Origin: Rhodococcus sp. SBT000017
Lineage (GTDB): Bacteria > Actinomycetota > Actinomycetes > Mycobacteriales > Mycobacteriaceae
Direction: 5' to 3'
DNA length: 64,000 bases
Assembly (NCBI RefSeq): GCF_003688915.1
Contig: NZ_REFU01000001.1
Span: 2,790,001 to 2,854,000 of the forward strand
Shown: one piece after another, positions 1-8,890 of the stretch
How the letters are laid out: each line of letters opens with the position of its first letter
Numbering within the stretch: the stretch's first letter is position 1
Made by a program: the position numbers and the translations under genes
Notes under the pieces: generated by a model
The model's input: only the letters and a program-made list of their open reading frames with translations
Database searches by the model: none
Told to the model about the DNA's origin: nothing

Positions 1-463
1 TCGTCTCGAATTCGTCAAGCGTTCCTCGATGCACATCGAGGAAACCGGGCTGAAGGCTCGCGCACTCGACCGTCTGCACCACTGGGGTGTGCGGATCAAG
101 AACGCACTGCAGCCACGGATTCCGTACGCGCTGTGGATCTGGCTCGGGCGACGCGGCTTGATCCAGGTTCCCGAGATCTCGCTGCGCATTCTCAGCGACC
201 GTCGGGTGCAGACGCGAGTTCTGCTCTCCCCCAGCGATACCGCCTGGTTCGAGACCAATCGGGGCCCGGAGGGAATGCGCCGGCTCCAGCGCCGGTCGTC
301 CGTACCGACCGTCACCTCCTTCGCGTCCGGTGATCACTCGCTCTACGGTCGCGATCTCCGAGAGAACGTGCGAGCAGAACTGGTGACGGCCGCCTCCGCT
401 GCCTTCGATATCGAGATCGCCGCACCGTCGCCTCCCGTGCCGGTGGGGAAGGTTCGATTGTGA
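1..463 (+). CDS. C-terminal part of a hydrolase-like protein (cut by window start)
   Basis: The reading frame is open from the first base, so the true start lies outside the window; the internal ATG at 29 is probably not the start. About 150 residues are visible. A conserved-looking Asp stretch (LLSPSDTAWF) and a later GDHSLYG stretch sit where an alpha/beta hydrolase would carry its acid and His, so a hydrolase acting on a surface-polymer precursor is possible, but no nucleophile is visible here. The stop overlaps the GTG of the flippase gene (GTGA), so it belongs to the same polysaccharide operon. Function uncertain. Confidence 0.5.
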   Translation, partial: RLEFVKRSSMHIEETGLKARALDRLHHWGVRIKNALQPRIPYALWIWLGRRGLIQVPEISLRILSDRRVQTRVLLSPSDTAWFETNRGPEGMRRLQRRSSVPTVTSFASGDHSLYGRDLRENVRAELVTAASAAFDIEIAAPSPPVPVGKVRL

Positions 464-2157
464 AGCACCGCGCTCCCCGGATCCTGCCGCCCAAGCACGA
501 ACAGCTCGAACAGCTTCGGTGGTATCCGGTCGAACCGGCTCGGTTCGACCTGGGTCTGATGAACAGCCCGACGATGCCGGTGCCGACCGTGCCGCGGCAC
601 GATCCCGTGCACTCGGTGGACGTTTCTCCGGTCGCCGACGTCGTCGAACGACCGGCACCCGAGACCGGACCGGGTTCGAAGGCCTCCGATCGCAACCTCG
701 CGCTCAACTCGATGGCCCTGATGCTCTCGACGGCCATCACCGGCGCACTCGGCCTGCTGTTCTGGGCTGCGGCCGGTCGGCTCTATCCCGTGGCCGAGGT
801 GGGCAGCGCGTCGGCGGTCATCACCTCCGCGGTGATGCTCTCGACGCTGTCCAATCTGAGCCTCGGTTCGATGTACGAGCGATTCCTCCCGATCTCGGGC
901 CGGTTGGCCAAGTCGTTCATCGTGCGCGGCTACCTCACCGTCACTGCATTCGCGTTCGTGCTCGGCGGCGGCTTCCTGCTTGTTGCGCCGGTGGACGAGA
1001 TGTTCACCAACACCGCTGAAATCGTGTCGTTCCCGTTCTTCGTCGCGGTGCTCGCGGTGTTCGCGCTGCAGGATCAGACCTCGTCCGGCCTGGGCGTCGC
1101 ACGCTGGGCGGCCGCCAAGAACGTCTTCCACGCCGTCCTCAAGTTCGTGTTGCTATTGGCGCTGTTCTCGACCGAGCGCAGTACCTCGATCATCTCGGCC
1201 TGGGCAGTCCCCGCAATCGTGGCGTCGATCTTCGTCCTGCGCGCGATCATGAAGAACGTCCGCACCGAACAGCGGTACGCCGGCAAGCCGGACCTGCCGC
1301 CCAGGCGCGAGATGTGGGCCTACTTCGGCTCGGCATACGGCATCACCGCGCTGGGATCCCTCGCTCCGCTGCTCGTGCCGATGATCGTCGTCGCCACCCT
1401 CGGTGCCGAGCAGAACGCCTACTTCTCCCTCACCTGGTCGATCGTCAGCGCGCTCTACATCCTGATCAGTGTGTTGATCGGACCGTACGTGGCCGAGGTC
1501 GCTGCCCACCCCGAACAGTTCCACCGCCTGACGAAGCGGTTCATGAGCCTGGTGTGCATCGTCGCGGTGGGTGGGTCGATCTTCCTGGCGTTCGTTGCGC
1601 CGTTCGGTCTCGGATTGATCGGCCAGGGCTACCGCGATCAGGGCACCATCATCGTGCAGTTGGCCGCGCTGACCATCCCGCTGTCCGTCGTCGGTTCCCT
1701 GTACGACGGTTTGGCTCGGGTCCGTCGACGCATGCGACTCGCCGTGATCGTGCAGGTGGTGGCCACCTCGATCATCATCGGCGGCTCGGTGGCGCTGTCG
1801 TCGTCGATGGGCATCGCGGCCGTCGGCTGGGCGTACCTCGCGGCCGAGGCGTTCGGTGCCGTCGTCCTGATCGTGCCGCTCGTGCGGTGGATTCGTGAGC
1901 TGTCCGCAGGCAGCAACGGTGAGTCCGGTGACGACCAGGGCCCGTCGGGCTCCCCGGGCCCCCGCGGGCCGATCGACGACAGCGACGCCCGTCCACCGCG
2001 ATCGCGTCATCGAGAGCCTCGCCGCGGCGAACCCCGACACGCCGAACCCCGACACCGTGAAGAGCCTCGCCGCGACCCACAGGACGGTCCACCGCAGCTC
2101 GACGAACCGTCACCGCGTCGTATTCCGGTCCACGCCCAACACAGGACGGCACCATGA
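460..2157 (+). CDS. Polysaccharide flippase (Wzx/MATE-like) with long polar tail
   Basis: 565-residue integral membrane protein of the polysaccharide exporter superfamily. A polar N-terminus of about 75 residues is followed by a dozen or so hydrophobic segments from roughly residue 80 to 480 (for example AITGALGLLFWAAAGRLYP near the first). Its role would be to flip lipid-linked sugar repeat units across the membrane. The last ~85 residues form a Pro/Arg/His/Glu-rich tail that is not part of the transporter fold. The GTG start overlaps the upstream stop by GTGA, and its own stop overlaps the next ATG by 4 bp, showing translational coupling. The family is clear; the substrate is unknown. Confidence 0.85.
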   Translation: MKHRAPRILPPKHEQLEQLRWYPVEPARFDLGLMNSPTMPVPTVPRHDPVHSVDVSPVADVVERPAPETGPGSKASDRNLALNSMALMLSTAITGALGLLFWAAAGRLYPVAEVGSASAVITSAVMLSTLSNLSLGSMYERFLPISGRLAKSFIVRGYLTVTAFAFVLGGGFLLVAPVDEMFTNTAEIVSFPFFVAVLAVFALQDQTSSGLGVARWAAAKNVFHAVLKFVLLLALFSTERSTSIISAWAVPAIVASIFVLRAIMKNVRTEQRYAGKPDLPPRREMWAYFGSAYGITALGSLAPLLVPMIVVATLGAEQNAYFSLTWSIVSALYILISVLIGPYVAEVAAHPEQFHRLTKRFMSLVCIVAVGGSIFLAFVAPFGLGLIGQGYRDQGTIIVQLAALTIPLSVVGSLYDGLARVRRRMRLAVIVQVVATSIIIGGSVALSSSMGIAAVGWAYLAAEAFGAVVLIVPLVRWIRELSAGSNGESGDDQGPSGSPGPRGPIDDSDARPPRSRHREPRRGEPRHAEPRHREEPRRDPQDGPPQLDEPSPRRIPVHAQHRTAP

Positions 2158-3434
2158 CTCAGACCTATCGCGCCAGTTCGTTGGACATGCTTCGGTCCGA
2201 TTCGCGCATCGTGACCGTGCTGGGACCCGCGGACTTCGGCGATCTCGCACGGGTGCAGAGCCGGGTGCTCGCACTGGCCTCGATCGGTCCTGCCACGCGG
2301 CTGGGCCTGCGCGCCGACCAGTCTTCGGTGGGCTGGGTCTACGAGCCGGAGCGGGTAGTCGAGCACATCGCCGAGGGAACCGCCGTCGGCCACGAGCAGT
2401 TGACCAAGGAGCTCACCGAGTTCTCGCACGCGTCCGTGCCTGGAATACCTCTTCGTATTCGTCTGGCCGGTCGCTACCTGTTCCTCGATCTCAATCACGG
2501 TCTCGGCGACGCGCTGTTGCCGGTCGACCTGTTCGCGTATTTGGCCGACGCACGTCCCGACGCACCGCTTCCGGCGTGGGCAGACAGTCCCGTCGACGGT
2601 CATCCTCTTCGAAAAGCACTGCTGCGCTGGGTCGTTCGCAATCCCAGAAAAGTCGTCGACACGATCTACGACCGCGTCCGTCCCGGCACGAACCCCGAAT
2701 CCACAACCATGGCCACCGCACCCGACACCGCGTCGACGACGGCATTTCGGCCGTGGGCTCCGTCCGCTGCGGTGGCCACCGCGGTGACGCAGTCGGGTAC
2801 CACCGATGCGATCCGGCGGTGGCGGGAAACCCACCTGCCGGGCGCGAGCGTCAGCGCGGTGATGTGCGCGGCCGTGGCCGCGGCGTTCGCGCGCACGTCG
2901 TTTTCGCTCGATCGGTCCGCAGCGTTTCTCTTCGATTGCCGCCGCTATCTTCCGCCGTCGACGGTCGTGCTCGGCAACTTCGCTGCCGGGATCCGGTTCT
3001 CCGACATCGATCCCACCTCGGCTGGGGAGGTGCACGGGGCACTGTCCGGTGCCATCGCCAAGGGTCGTCCGATTGCATCGGCGACGATCAGCACCATCAA
3101 GTACAAGCGTGAACACAAAGCCGTCTCCGGGGTGTTCGGCGACAAGGTCCCAATGGAACCGAAGGTCCAGCTCATGTACTCCGACCTCGGTAGGGTCAGG
3201 CAGCTGGAGCAGGTCTCCTGGGTTGCCGAGCCGGCCGACCGCGCCTTCTTCGTGATCGCCGATCCGGGCCAACCGGAGTCGGTGATGATCACGATGGAGA
3301 CCATCGGTTCGGTCGTGTTCGTCTCGGCGTCGTTCCACGACAATGTTTTCGACAGTCACACCGTGCAAGCCGCACTCGATCTCGTAGCAGCGAACCCCCT
3401 CTCATTGCTGGCCCCTCAGGAGAAGACTGCATGA
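2154..3434 (+). CDS. Condensation/acyltransferase-superfamily-like protein
   Basis: 426 residues. The stretch FLDLNHGLGDALLPVDLF resembles the HxxxD active-site motif of the CoA-dependent acyltransferase/condensation superfamily (WS/DGAT, NRPS condensation, PapA), here H-G-L-G-D. No membrane segments or signal peptide are obvious. Coupled by ATGA overlaps to the flippase before it and to the DUF998 gene after it, so it probably acylates a sugar or lipid intermediate of the polymer. The first superfamily His of HHxxxD is replaced by Asn, which is common in divergent members. The specific substrate cannot be told. Confidence 0.6.
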   Translation: MTQTYRASSLDMLRSDSRIVTVLGPADFGDLARVQSRVLALASIGPATRLGLRADQSSVGWVYEPERVVEHIAEGTAVGHEQLTKELTEFSHASVPGIPLRIRLAGRYLFLDLNHGLGDALLPVDLFAYLADARPDAPLPAWADSPVDGHPLRKALLRWVVRNPRKVVDTIYDRVRPGTNPESTTMATAPDTASTTAFRPWAPSAAVATAVTQSGTTDAIRRWRETHLPGASVSAVMCAAVAAAFARTSFSLDRSAAFLFDCRRYLPPSTVVLGNFAAGIRFSDIDPTSAGEVHGALSGAIAKGRPIASATISTIKYKREHKAVSGVFGDKVPMEPKVQLMYSDLGRVRQLEQVSWVAEPADRAFFVIADPGQPESVMITMETIGSVVFVSASFHDNVFDSHTVQAALDLVAANPLSLLAPQEKTA

Positions 3435-4126
3435 CCACCGAAGCGAAGCGTCCCACTTCGAGTTCCATCGCGCCCACGACGTCTGCACCGGTGCGATCGG
3501 GTTTCGTCGCCCATGTCGCTCGTTGGGCCGGGTTGTCGGTGGTGCAGTTCGTCCTCGTCGAGTACATCGTCTCGGCCACGTGGCGCGGGCTCTACAGCTA
3601 CCGGAACAACTACATCAGCGAGCTCGGCGTTCCCTTCTGCGGGCCAACCGGCAACTGGCCGTGCAGCCAGCTCTACGTCCTGCTCAACGCCTCGATGGTG
3701 CTGTTCGGTGTGGCGATCGCGGCGGTGGGCGGATCCTGGTACATCGTCCGCCGGATCGACGGTAGGGCTGCGTCGTTCTTCCTCGTCGCAGGCGCGGGTG
3801 CCATCACCGCCGGCGTGATCAACCAGGGCGTCAACTACCCGATCCATTCGTTCGGTGCCACCGCGTTCTTCGTCTTCGGCAACTTCGGCCTCGTCATCGC
3901 CGGCGGGCACCGGAGTCTGCGACGCCCCATCCGCATCGTGGTGACCACACTCGGTGCCGTCGGCCTGGCCGGATACTTCGCCTACATGAGCGGTCACGAG
4001 TTCGGTCTCGGCATCGGCACCATGGAACGCATCGCCACCTATGCACTGCTCGTGGGCATAGTCGTACTGTCGGTCTCGCAGTTCAACGCGACGCGAGTGC
4101 CGAAGAACGTCGACGAGACCGCGTGA
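3431..4126 (+). CDS. DUF998 family membrane protein
   Basis: 231 residues with about six hydrophobic segments and the DUF998 hallmarks: a YISELG stretch after the first helix, Cys-containing loop (FCGPTGNWPC), and a helix with HSFGA. The N-terminal ~25 residues are polar. It is read from an ATG that overlaps the previous stop by 4 bp, and its own stop overlaps the next gene's GTG, so it is made stoichiometrically with its polysaccharide-locus neighbours. The biochemical role of DUF998 proteins is not established; a part in membrane export or lipid handling is only inferred from context. Confidence 0.75.
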   Translation: MTTEAKRPTSSSIAPTTSAPVRSGFVAHVARWAGLSVVQFVLVEYIVSATWRGLYSYRNNYISELGVPFCGPTGNWPCSQLYVLLNASMVLFGVAIAAVGGSWYIVRRIDGRAASFFLVAGAGAITAGVINQGVNYPIHSFGATAFFVFGNFGLVIAGGHRSLRRPIRIVVTTLGAVGLAGYFAYMSGHEFGLGIGTMERIATYALLVGIVVLSVSQFNATRVPKNVDETA

Positions 4127-5109
4127 GTCGTCACTCCGCGTCCAGCCGAGAGTCCGGAGCTGGAACCGTCGAGGTTTCGCGGCTTCCCGGAACCGGACTC
4201 ATCGTCGAGCCTCCCCGACGGCGCTGGCCTTCCGTTCTGACGTTCCTCGTCGTGCTTGGTCTGGTCGTCGCCGGCACCGTGTACGGGCTTTCTCACCGCT
4301 CGGACGGAGCCGACATCGATCCCGACTCCACCGCGCAGGGCACCGTCGACGCGAGGTCGACGACGTCGGCGTCCAACACGGCAGCCGCCAAGCCCGGATT
4401 CACCGTCTACGACGACTTCTCGGGCACGGCGGGCGACGCGGTGGCGAACGACCGGTGGAGTCACGATGTCGGCCGGACCGGCTGGGGCAACAACGAGAAG
4501 CAGGACTACACCGATTCGACCGAGAACTCGTCTCTCGACGGCGAGGGCAACATGGTCATCAAGGCCATGCGCAACGGTGACGGATACACCTCGGCCCGAG
4601 TGACCACCAAGGACAAGTTCGAGTTCACCTACGGCCGCATCGAAGCTCGGATCAAGATGCCGGCCGGAGCCGGACTGCATCCGGCGTTCTGGATGCTCGG
4701 TACCGACCTGGACTCCGTCGGCTGGCCGCTGTCCGGCGAGATCGACATCATGGAGACGCTGAACCAGGCCGATCAGTACCACACCGGAATTCATGCCCCC
4801 CAGCCCGATTCGTTGACGAGCCAGAAGGTGGACGCGGGCGGGATTCCCCCGGAGCCGCTGTCCGAGAACTTCCACACCTACTGGGTCGAACGCTCACCGG
4901 GGCGCGTGACCACCGGCATCGACGGCACCACCTTGGCCACCGTCACTCCGGACGACCTGATCGGCGGCGACGACTACTGGGTCTTCGACAAGCCGTTCTT
5001 CCTGCTGTTCAACGTCGCCGTTGCCGGCGACTGGCCCGGTCCCACCGACAACTCCACGCCGTTCCCGGCGACCATGACGGTCGACTGGGTGCGGTATCGC
5101 GCCGACTGA
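4123..5109 (+). CDS. Membrane-anchored GH16 beta-glucanase-like hydrolase
   Basis: 328 residues. One N-terminal membrane anchor (about residues 37-57) is followed by a Thr/Ser-rich linker and a glycoside hydrolase family 16 domain from about residue 92. The catalytic signature E-I-D-I-M-E is complete (nucleophile Glu206, Asp208, acid/base Glu211). The FWMLG stretch just upstream fits the family. It would act outside the membrane on a beta-1,3/1,4-glucan or similar polymer. The GTG start overlaps the DUF998 stop (GTGA). Placement inside a synthesis operon suggests polymer trimming, length control or release rather than feeding. Confidence 0.85.
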   Translation: MSRHSASSRESGAGTVEVSRLPGTGLIVEPPRRRWPSVLTFLVVLGLVVAGTVYGLSHRSDGADIDPDSTAQGTVDARSTTSASNTAAAKPGFTVYDDFSGTAGDAVANDRWSHDVGRTGWGNNEKQDYTDSTENSSLDGEGNMVIKAMRNGDGYTSARVTTKDKFEFTYGRIEARIKMPAGAGLHPAFWMLGTDLDSVGWPLSGEIDIMETLNQADQYHTGIHAPQPDSLTSQKVDAGGIPPEPLSENFHTYWVERSPGRVTTGIDGTTLATVTPDDLIGGDDYWVFDKPFFLLFNVAVAGDWPGPTDNSTPFPATMTVDWVRYRAD

Positions 5110-5157
5110 GACTCCGCTGTACCTGCCCGTACGTGTAACCCCGAAAGGACCCTCCCC

Positions 5158-6444
5158 GTGTTACCTCCCGCACTCCCCAGACTCCAGTCTCCCGATTGGG
5201 ACGGTGCCGTGTGGATCGGTGACATCGACCTGGAGCTGGATCTGCCGGAGTCTCTCGACCTCGACGATTCCGACGGTTACCGCCGTGCCCGGCTGTTGAT
5301 CCGACGCGGACTCGACCCGCTCGGCTTCGTCGAGCTCGATGTCGTCGACGGAGCGGTGGCGTCAGCCGATGTACGCGCGGCGGCCATGTCGCTCGCGCAG
5401 GTTCCGATGCCCGACGCGCTGCCCGACACCGATCGGGCACTGCCGCCGATCACCGTGGTGATCTGCACTCGCGACCGAGTCGACCATCTGAAGGGAGCGC
5501 TTGCGTCAGTGTCCGCTCTGGACTACCCCGACTTCGAGGTGGTCGTCGTCGACAACGCGTCCCCGACCGATGCCACGCAACGGTACGTTCGCGGGCTGGG
5601 CGACCCCCGCGTGCGCGTCGTGTCCGAGCCGACGGCGGGTCTGTCGAGGGCCAGGAACACCGGGTTACGGGCAGCGCGGCACGACATCGTCGCCTTCACC
5701 GACGACGACGTCGCCGTCGACGCCAGGTGGTTGCGGAGCATCGCGCGCGGCTTCGGGCGGGCCGATCGGGTGACGTGTGTGTCCGGCATCGTGCCGAGTG
5801 GGGAGATCAGGACTCAGGCGCAGGCGTACTTCGATCGCCGCGTCGGGTGGGCGAGTTCGGTGACGCCTCGGGTCTACGACCTGAAGAATCCACCGGCCGA
5901 CGTTCCGCTGTTTCCGTTCCAGGTCGGGATGTACGGAACCGGAGCCAATTTCGCGGTCGACCGCGGACGGATGTTCGATCTGGGCGGCTTCGACGAGGCA
6001 CTGGGGGTGGGATCCCCGACCAACGGCGGTGAGGACCTCGACATGTTCTTCCGGGTTCTGATGGCCGGCGACAAGCTGGTGTACGAGCCTGCGGCCATCG
6101 TGTGGCACCGCCACCGCGCCGACTCCGAGGCGTTGGCGGTGCAGGCGCGCGGGTACGGGCTCGGACTCGGCGCGTGGCTGTACACCGTCGCCACCGACCG
6201 CAGGTCGGCGACGCTGGCCGCCACGGTGGCCGTCCGCCGACTCGGCAGTGCGATTCGGTTGTCCGCCAAGATGAGCAAGGTCGCCTCCCCTCCCGACGAT
6301 CTCGCCGCCGACCTGCCCGACGGCATCGGCCGGATGGAATTGCTGTCCATCGCCAAGGGCCCTGCGGCCATCCGGCGCAGCAGGCGCGAAGGTCGCGAGC
6401 GCACTCCTCTGGCGGGGGTGAGCCGTGAACCTGTCCTCGACTGA
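5158..6444 (+). CDS. GT2 family glycosyltransferase
   Basis: 428 residues. An N-terminal region of ~95 residues precedes a GT-A fold: VVICTRDR opens the nucleotide-binding fold, FTDDDV supplies the DXD metal site, and GGFDEALGVGS plus GEDLD form the acceptor/ED region typical of family 2. Likely transfers a sugar from a nucleotide donor to the growing repeat unit at the cytoplasmic face. The GTG at 5158 follows a good ribosome site (GAAAGGA). 48 bp separate it from the GH16 gene, and its 3' end overlaps the next gene by 20 bp. Donor and linkage cannot be read from sequence. Confidence 0.85.
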   Translation: MLPPALPRLQSPDWDGAVWIGDIDLELDLPESLDLDDSDGYRRARLLIRRGLDPLGFVELDVVDGAVASADVRAAAMSLAQVPMPDALPDTDRALPPITVVICTRDRVDHLKGALASVSALDYPDFEVVVVDNASPTDATQRYVRGLGDPRVRVVSEPTAGLSRARNTGLRAARHDIVAFTDDDVAVDARWLRSIARGFGRADRVTCVSGIVPSGEIRTQAQAYFDRRVGWASSVTPRVYDLKNPPADVPLFPFQVGMYGTGANFAVDRGRMFDLGGFDEALGVGSPTNGGEDLDMFFRVLMAGDKLVYEPAAIVWHRHRADSEALAVQARGYGLGLGAWLYTVATDRRSATLAATVAVRRLGSAIRLSAKMSKVASPPDDLAADLPDGIGRMELLSIAKGPAAIRRSRREGRERTPLAGVSREPVLD

Positions 6445-8677
6445 TTCCGGATACCGGTCCATCGCGGATCTCCGGCACAAGCTGTTCGTCCCGTCCGACT
6501 GGACCGTCGACTGGCCCGTCGGCACCACCGACTCCGCTGCAGGCACGCGGCGGCGCGCGGGTAGCCGATTGCGCTATTCCGACATCAGCGTTCTCGCCGC
6601 ACTGTCCGGCCTGGCCTCGATGATCGCGCTGCCGACGCTGGTTCGCGTCGTGCTTCTCACGGTCCTGCTGTTCTTCGGACCCGGCGCTGCCATCCTGTCG
6701 TGGGTGCGCATCCCACGCACCGCAGTTCCTGCTGCCCTGCCGATTCTGAGCATCTCGGTGGTGACACTGATGGTGTCGGTGGCGATGTGGGGATACCGCT
6801 GGTCGCCCCGGATGTGGACGTTGTGGCTGTGTGTGGCCCTGATCGGGTCGTCGGTGCTCTGGTACCGCAAGCACGGCCGTCCCGATCTGCCGGTATGGAT
6901 ATCGCGCGCACGTGAGGTCGTCTCTCCGTCGTCGCGAAGGTCCGCCCTGGCCTCGGTGAAGTTCGTGCTGACCGACCGAGAGACGTTGCGACGCAACGTT
7001 GCCGGCTTGATTCTGGCGTTGGCCTTCTTCCTGTGGCTGCCGCTGTTGCCGGGTCTGGAGCGCGCGACGTACTCGCAGTTCGGACTGTTGACCGCCGGAA
7101 CCGGCCCAGGACTGGTGCTGTGCATGGTTCTGATCATGGCGGCGTTCCTGATCGCGTTGCGGCGTCACCAGTTGCGCACCATGCTGGTCGCCATCGGCCT
7201 GGCCATCGTGGTGCAGCGATTCACCGTCACCCTCGTCACCTCCGCTCCGATCTACGACTGGACCTACAAGCACGTCGCCGTCACCGAGTTCGTGCTCGAT
7301 CTGAACCGGCTGGCTCCGAGCGGCGTCGACATCTACAGCGAGTGGCCCAGTTTCTTCCTCGTCTCGGCCTGGTTCCAGCACGTCACCGGATACGACACGC
7401 TGTCTCTGGCGCACGTGTTCGCGCCGATGATCCACGTGGTGCTCGCGGCGGCCGTATACGGTCTGGCGCGGGTCATGAAGTTCGACAAACGCGCGGCGAT
7501 CACGGCGGCGATGCTCGCCGAGGTCATCAACTGGGTGGGCCAGGACTACTACTCACCGCAGGCGTGGGCCGTCCTGCTCGCCGTGGGTTTCCTGGCGCTG
7601 TTGATGTCCTCGTCGCTCACCCGGTCCGCGGCCTACGTGTCGATCGTTCCGTTCGCGGCACTGGTCCCCACGCACCAGCTGACGCCCTACTGGCTGATGG
7701 CCGTCACCGGCGTCCTGCTGGTGACGCGACGAGCCAAGCCGTGGTGGTTGATGATTCCGCTCGGCATCATCTTGCTGGGATACCTGTATCCGCGACTGCC
7801 GATCGTGGCACCGTACGGACTCTTCCAGGGGTTCGACCCCGTCCAGAACGCCGCGAGCAACGTCGAGGAGGAGGGCGTGCTCGGCAAACAGATCACGTCT
7901 CTGGTCTGCCGCGCACTGTCCGGCGGGGTGTTCGTGTTGGCGTTCGTCTCGGCGATCTACGCCTGGCGCACCAAGAAGACGTTCTGGGCTCCGATGGTGA
8001 TGGCGTTCGGCTCGATCATGCTGCTCGCCGGCCAGAGCTACGGCGGTGAGGCGATCTTCCGGGTGTACCTGTACGCGATTCCCGGCTGCGTGCTGCTGAT
8101 CACGCCGTTGTTCCTGGCCCTGTTCGATCGGAAGCCGTCCCAGGATCGTCCGTCCCGGGCCCGCAGGATCACCGCCCGGACCTCGGTTGCGGTCGCCACG
8201 GCAGGTGCCATCAGCTGTGCCGTGCTGGGCTTGCAGAGCTACTTCGGCCTGTGGCCGATCGTGCTCGAACATCGGCAGCAGATCGACGACGCCCGAGCGA
8301 TGGCCGCGCAGTCGCCGTCCGGCACCTCGATCACGATGCTGTATTCCTCGGGCTACCCGGCCCGGTCGACGTCGGACTACGGACGCTTGACCGAGGCGAA
8401 CGAGTACTGGGACGTCCCGCTCTACGCGCTGGGCCCCGAGTACATGGAAGGCTTCCCGACGCCCGAGAAGCTCGGCGAGATCGACTACAACGCGTCGGTC
8501 AGCGACACACCGACATACATGGTCCTCACCCGTCAGTCGCTCGAGGCGATGCAGTACTACGGGTTCGTTGCCGACGATGAGGTCGCCCGTTTCCGGCAGT
8601 GGCTCTCGACCAACTCGGCGTGGTCGGTGCGGTATCAGGACCCCGACACGATCGTTTACCAGTACCAGTCTCGTTGA
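6425..8677 (+). CDS. Large polytopic membrane protein (polymerase or GT-C candidate)
   Basis: 750 residues with roughly 13-15 hydrophobic segments, a polar N-terminus of ~55 residues, and a ~130-residue extracytoplasmic C-terminal domain. The first large external loop contains a Trp/Tyr-rich stretch (YDWTYKHVAVTEFVL, then SEWPSFF). This architecture suits a Wzy-like polymerase or a GT-C glycosyltransferase using lipid-linked donors, but I recognise no diagnostic motif. The GTG start lies inside the preceding glycosyltransferase gene (20-bp overlap) just after a G-rich ribosome site (GGGGGTGA). The flippase/polymerase pairing in one operon would be the classic Wzx/Wzy arrangement. Confidence 0.7.
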   Translation: MNLSSTDSGYRSIADLRHKLFVPSDWTVDWPVGTTDSAAGTRRRAGSRLRYSDISVLAALSGLASMIALPTLVRVVLLTVLLFFGPGAAILSWVRIPRTAVPAALPILSISVVTLMVSVAMWGYRWSPRMWTLWLCVALIGSSVLWYRKHGRPDLPVWISRAREVVSPSSRRSALASVKFVLTDRETLRRNVAGLILALAFFLWLPLLPGLERATYSQFGLLTAGTGPGLVLCMVLIMAAFLIALRRHQLRTMLVAIGLAIVVQRFTVTLVTSAPIYDWTYKHVAVTEFVLDLNRLAPSGVDIYSEWPSFFLVSAWFQHVTGYDTLSLAHVFAPMIHVVLAAAVYGLARVMKFDKRAAITAAMLAEVINWVGQDYYSPQAWAVLLAVGFLALLMSSSLTRSAAYVSIVPFAALVPTHQLTPYWLMAVTGVLLVTRRAKPWWLMIPLGIILLGYLYPRLPIVAPYGLFQGFDPVQNAASNVEEEGVLGKQITSLVCRALSGGVFVLAFVSAIYAWRTKKTFWAPMVMAFGSIMLLAGQSYGGEAIFRVYLYAIPGCVLLITPLFLALFDRKPSQDRPSRARRITARTSVAVATAGAISCAVLGLQSYFGLWPIVLEHRQQIDDARAMAAQSPSGTSITMLYSSGYPARSTSDYGRLTEANEYWDVPLYALGPEYMEGFPTPEKLGEIDYNASVSDTPTYMVLTRQSLEAMQYYGFVADDEVARFRQWLSTNSAWSVRYQDPDTIVYQYQSR

Positions 8678-8890
8678 CGGTGTCACAAACTATGACGTGA
8701 ATCTCCAAACAATCTCCCAGTTGGTTTGTTTGCAGCTTGACAAACTCGTAGCTTCTTTTAAGCTTGCTTTCAGTCAAAGGAAACAGGTTCTTACGCTTCG
8801 GAACGAACGTCAGGACACTGTCTGTGGATGCGGCGGGGGTCGATTCACGGAGTTCGGAGACATCTGCCCATCGCACTCGACCCATGTGGA
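8678..8890. promoter_or_regulatory. AT-rich intergenic leader before a GT2 gene
   Basis: About 210 bp of clearly lower GC than its surroundings, with runs such as GGTTTGTTTG, TTTTAAGCTTG and CAAAGGAAACAGG. No convincing protein is encoded. It separates the polymerase-like gene from the two following glycosyltransferase genes, so it most likely holds a promoter and an untranslated leader. GTTTG at 8723-8727 and CAAAC at 8740-8744 form a small inverted pair. Regulatory function is inferred from base composition only. Confidence 0.4.
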
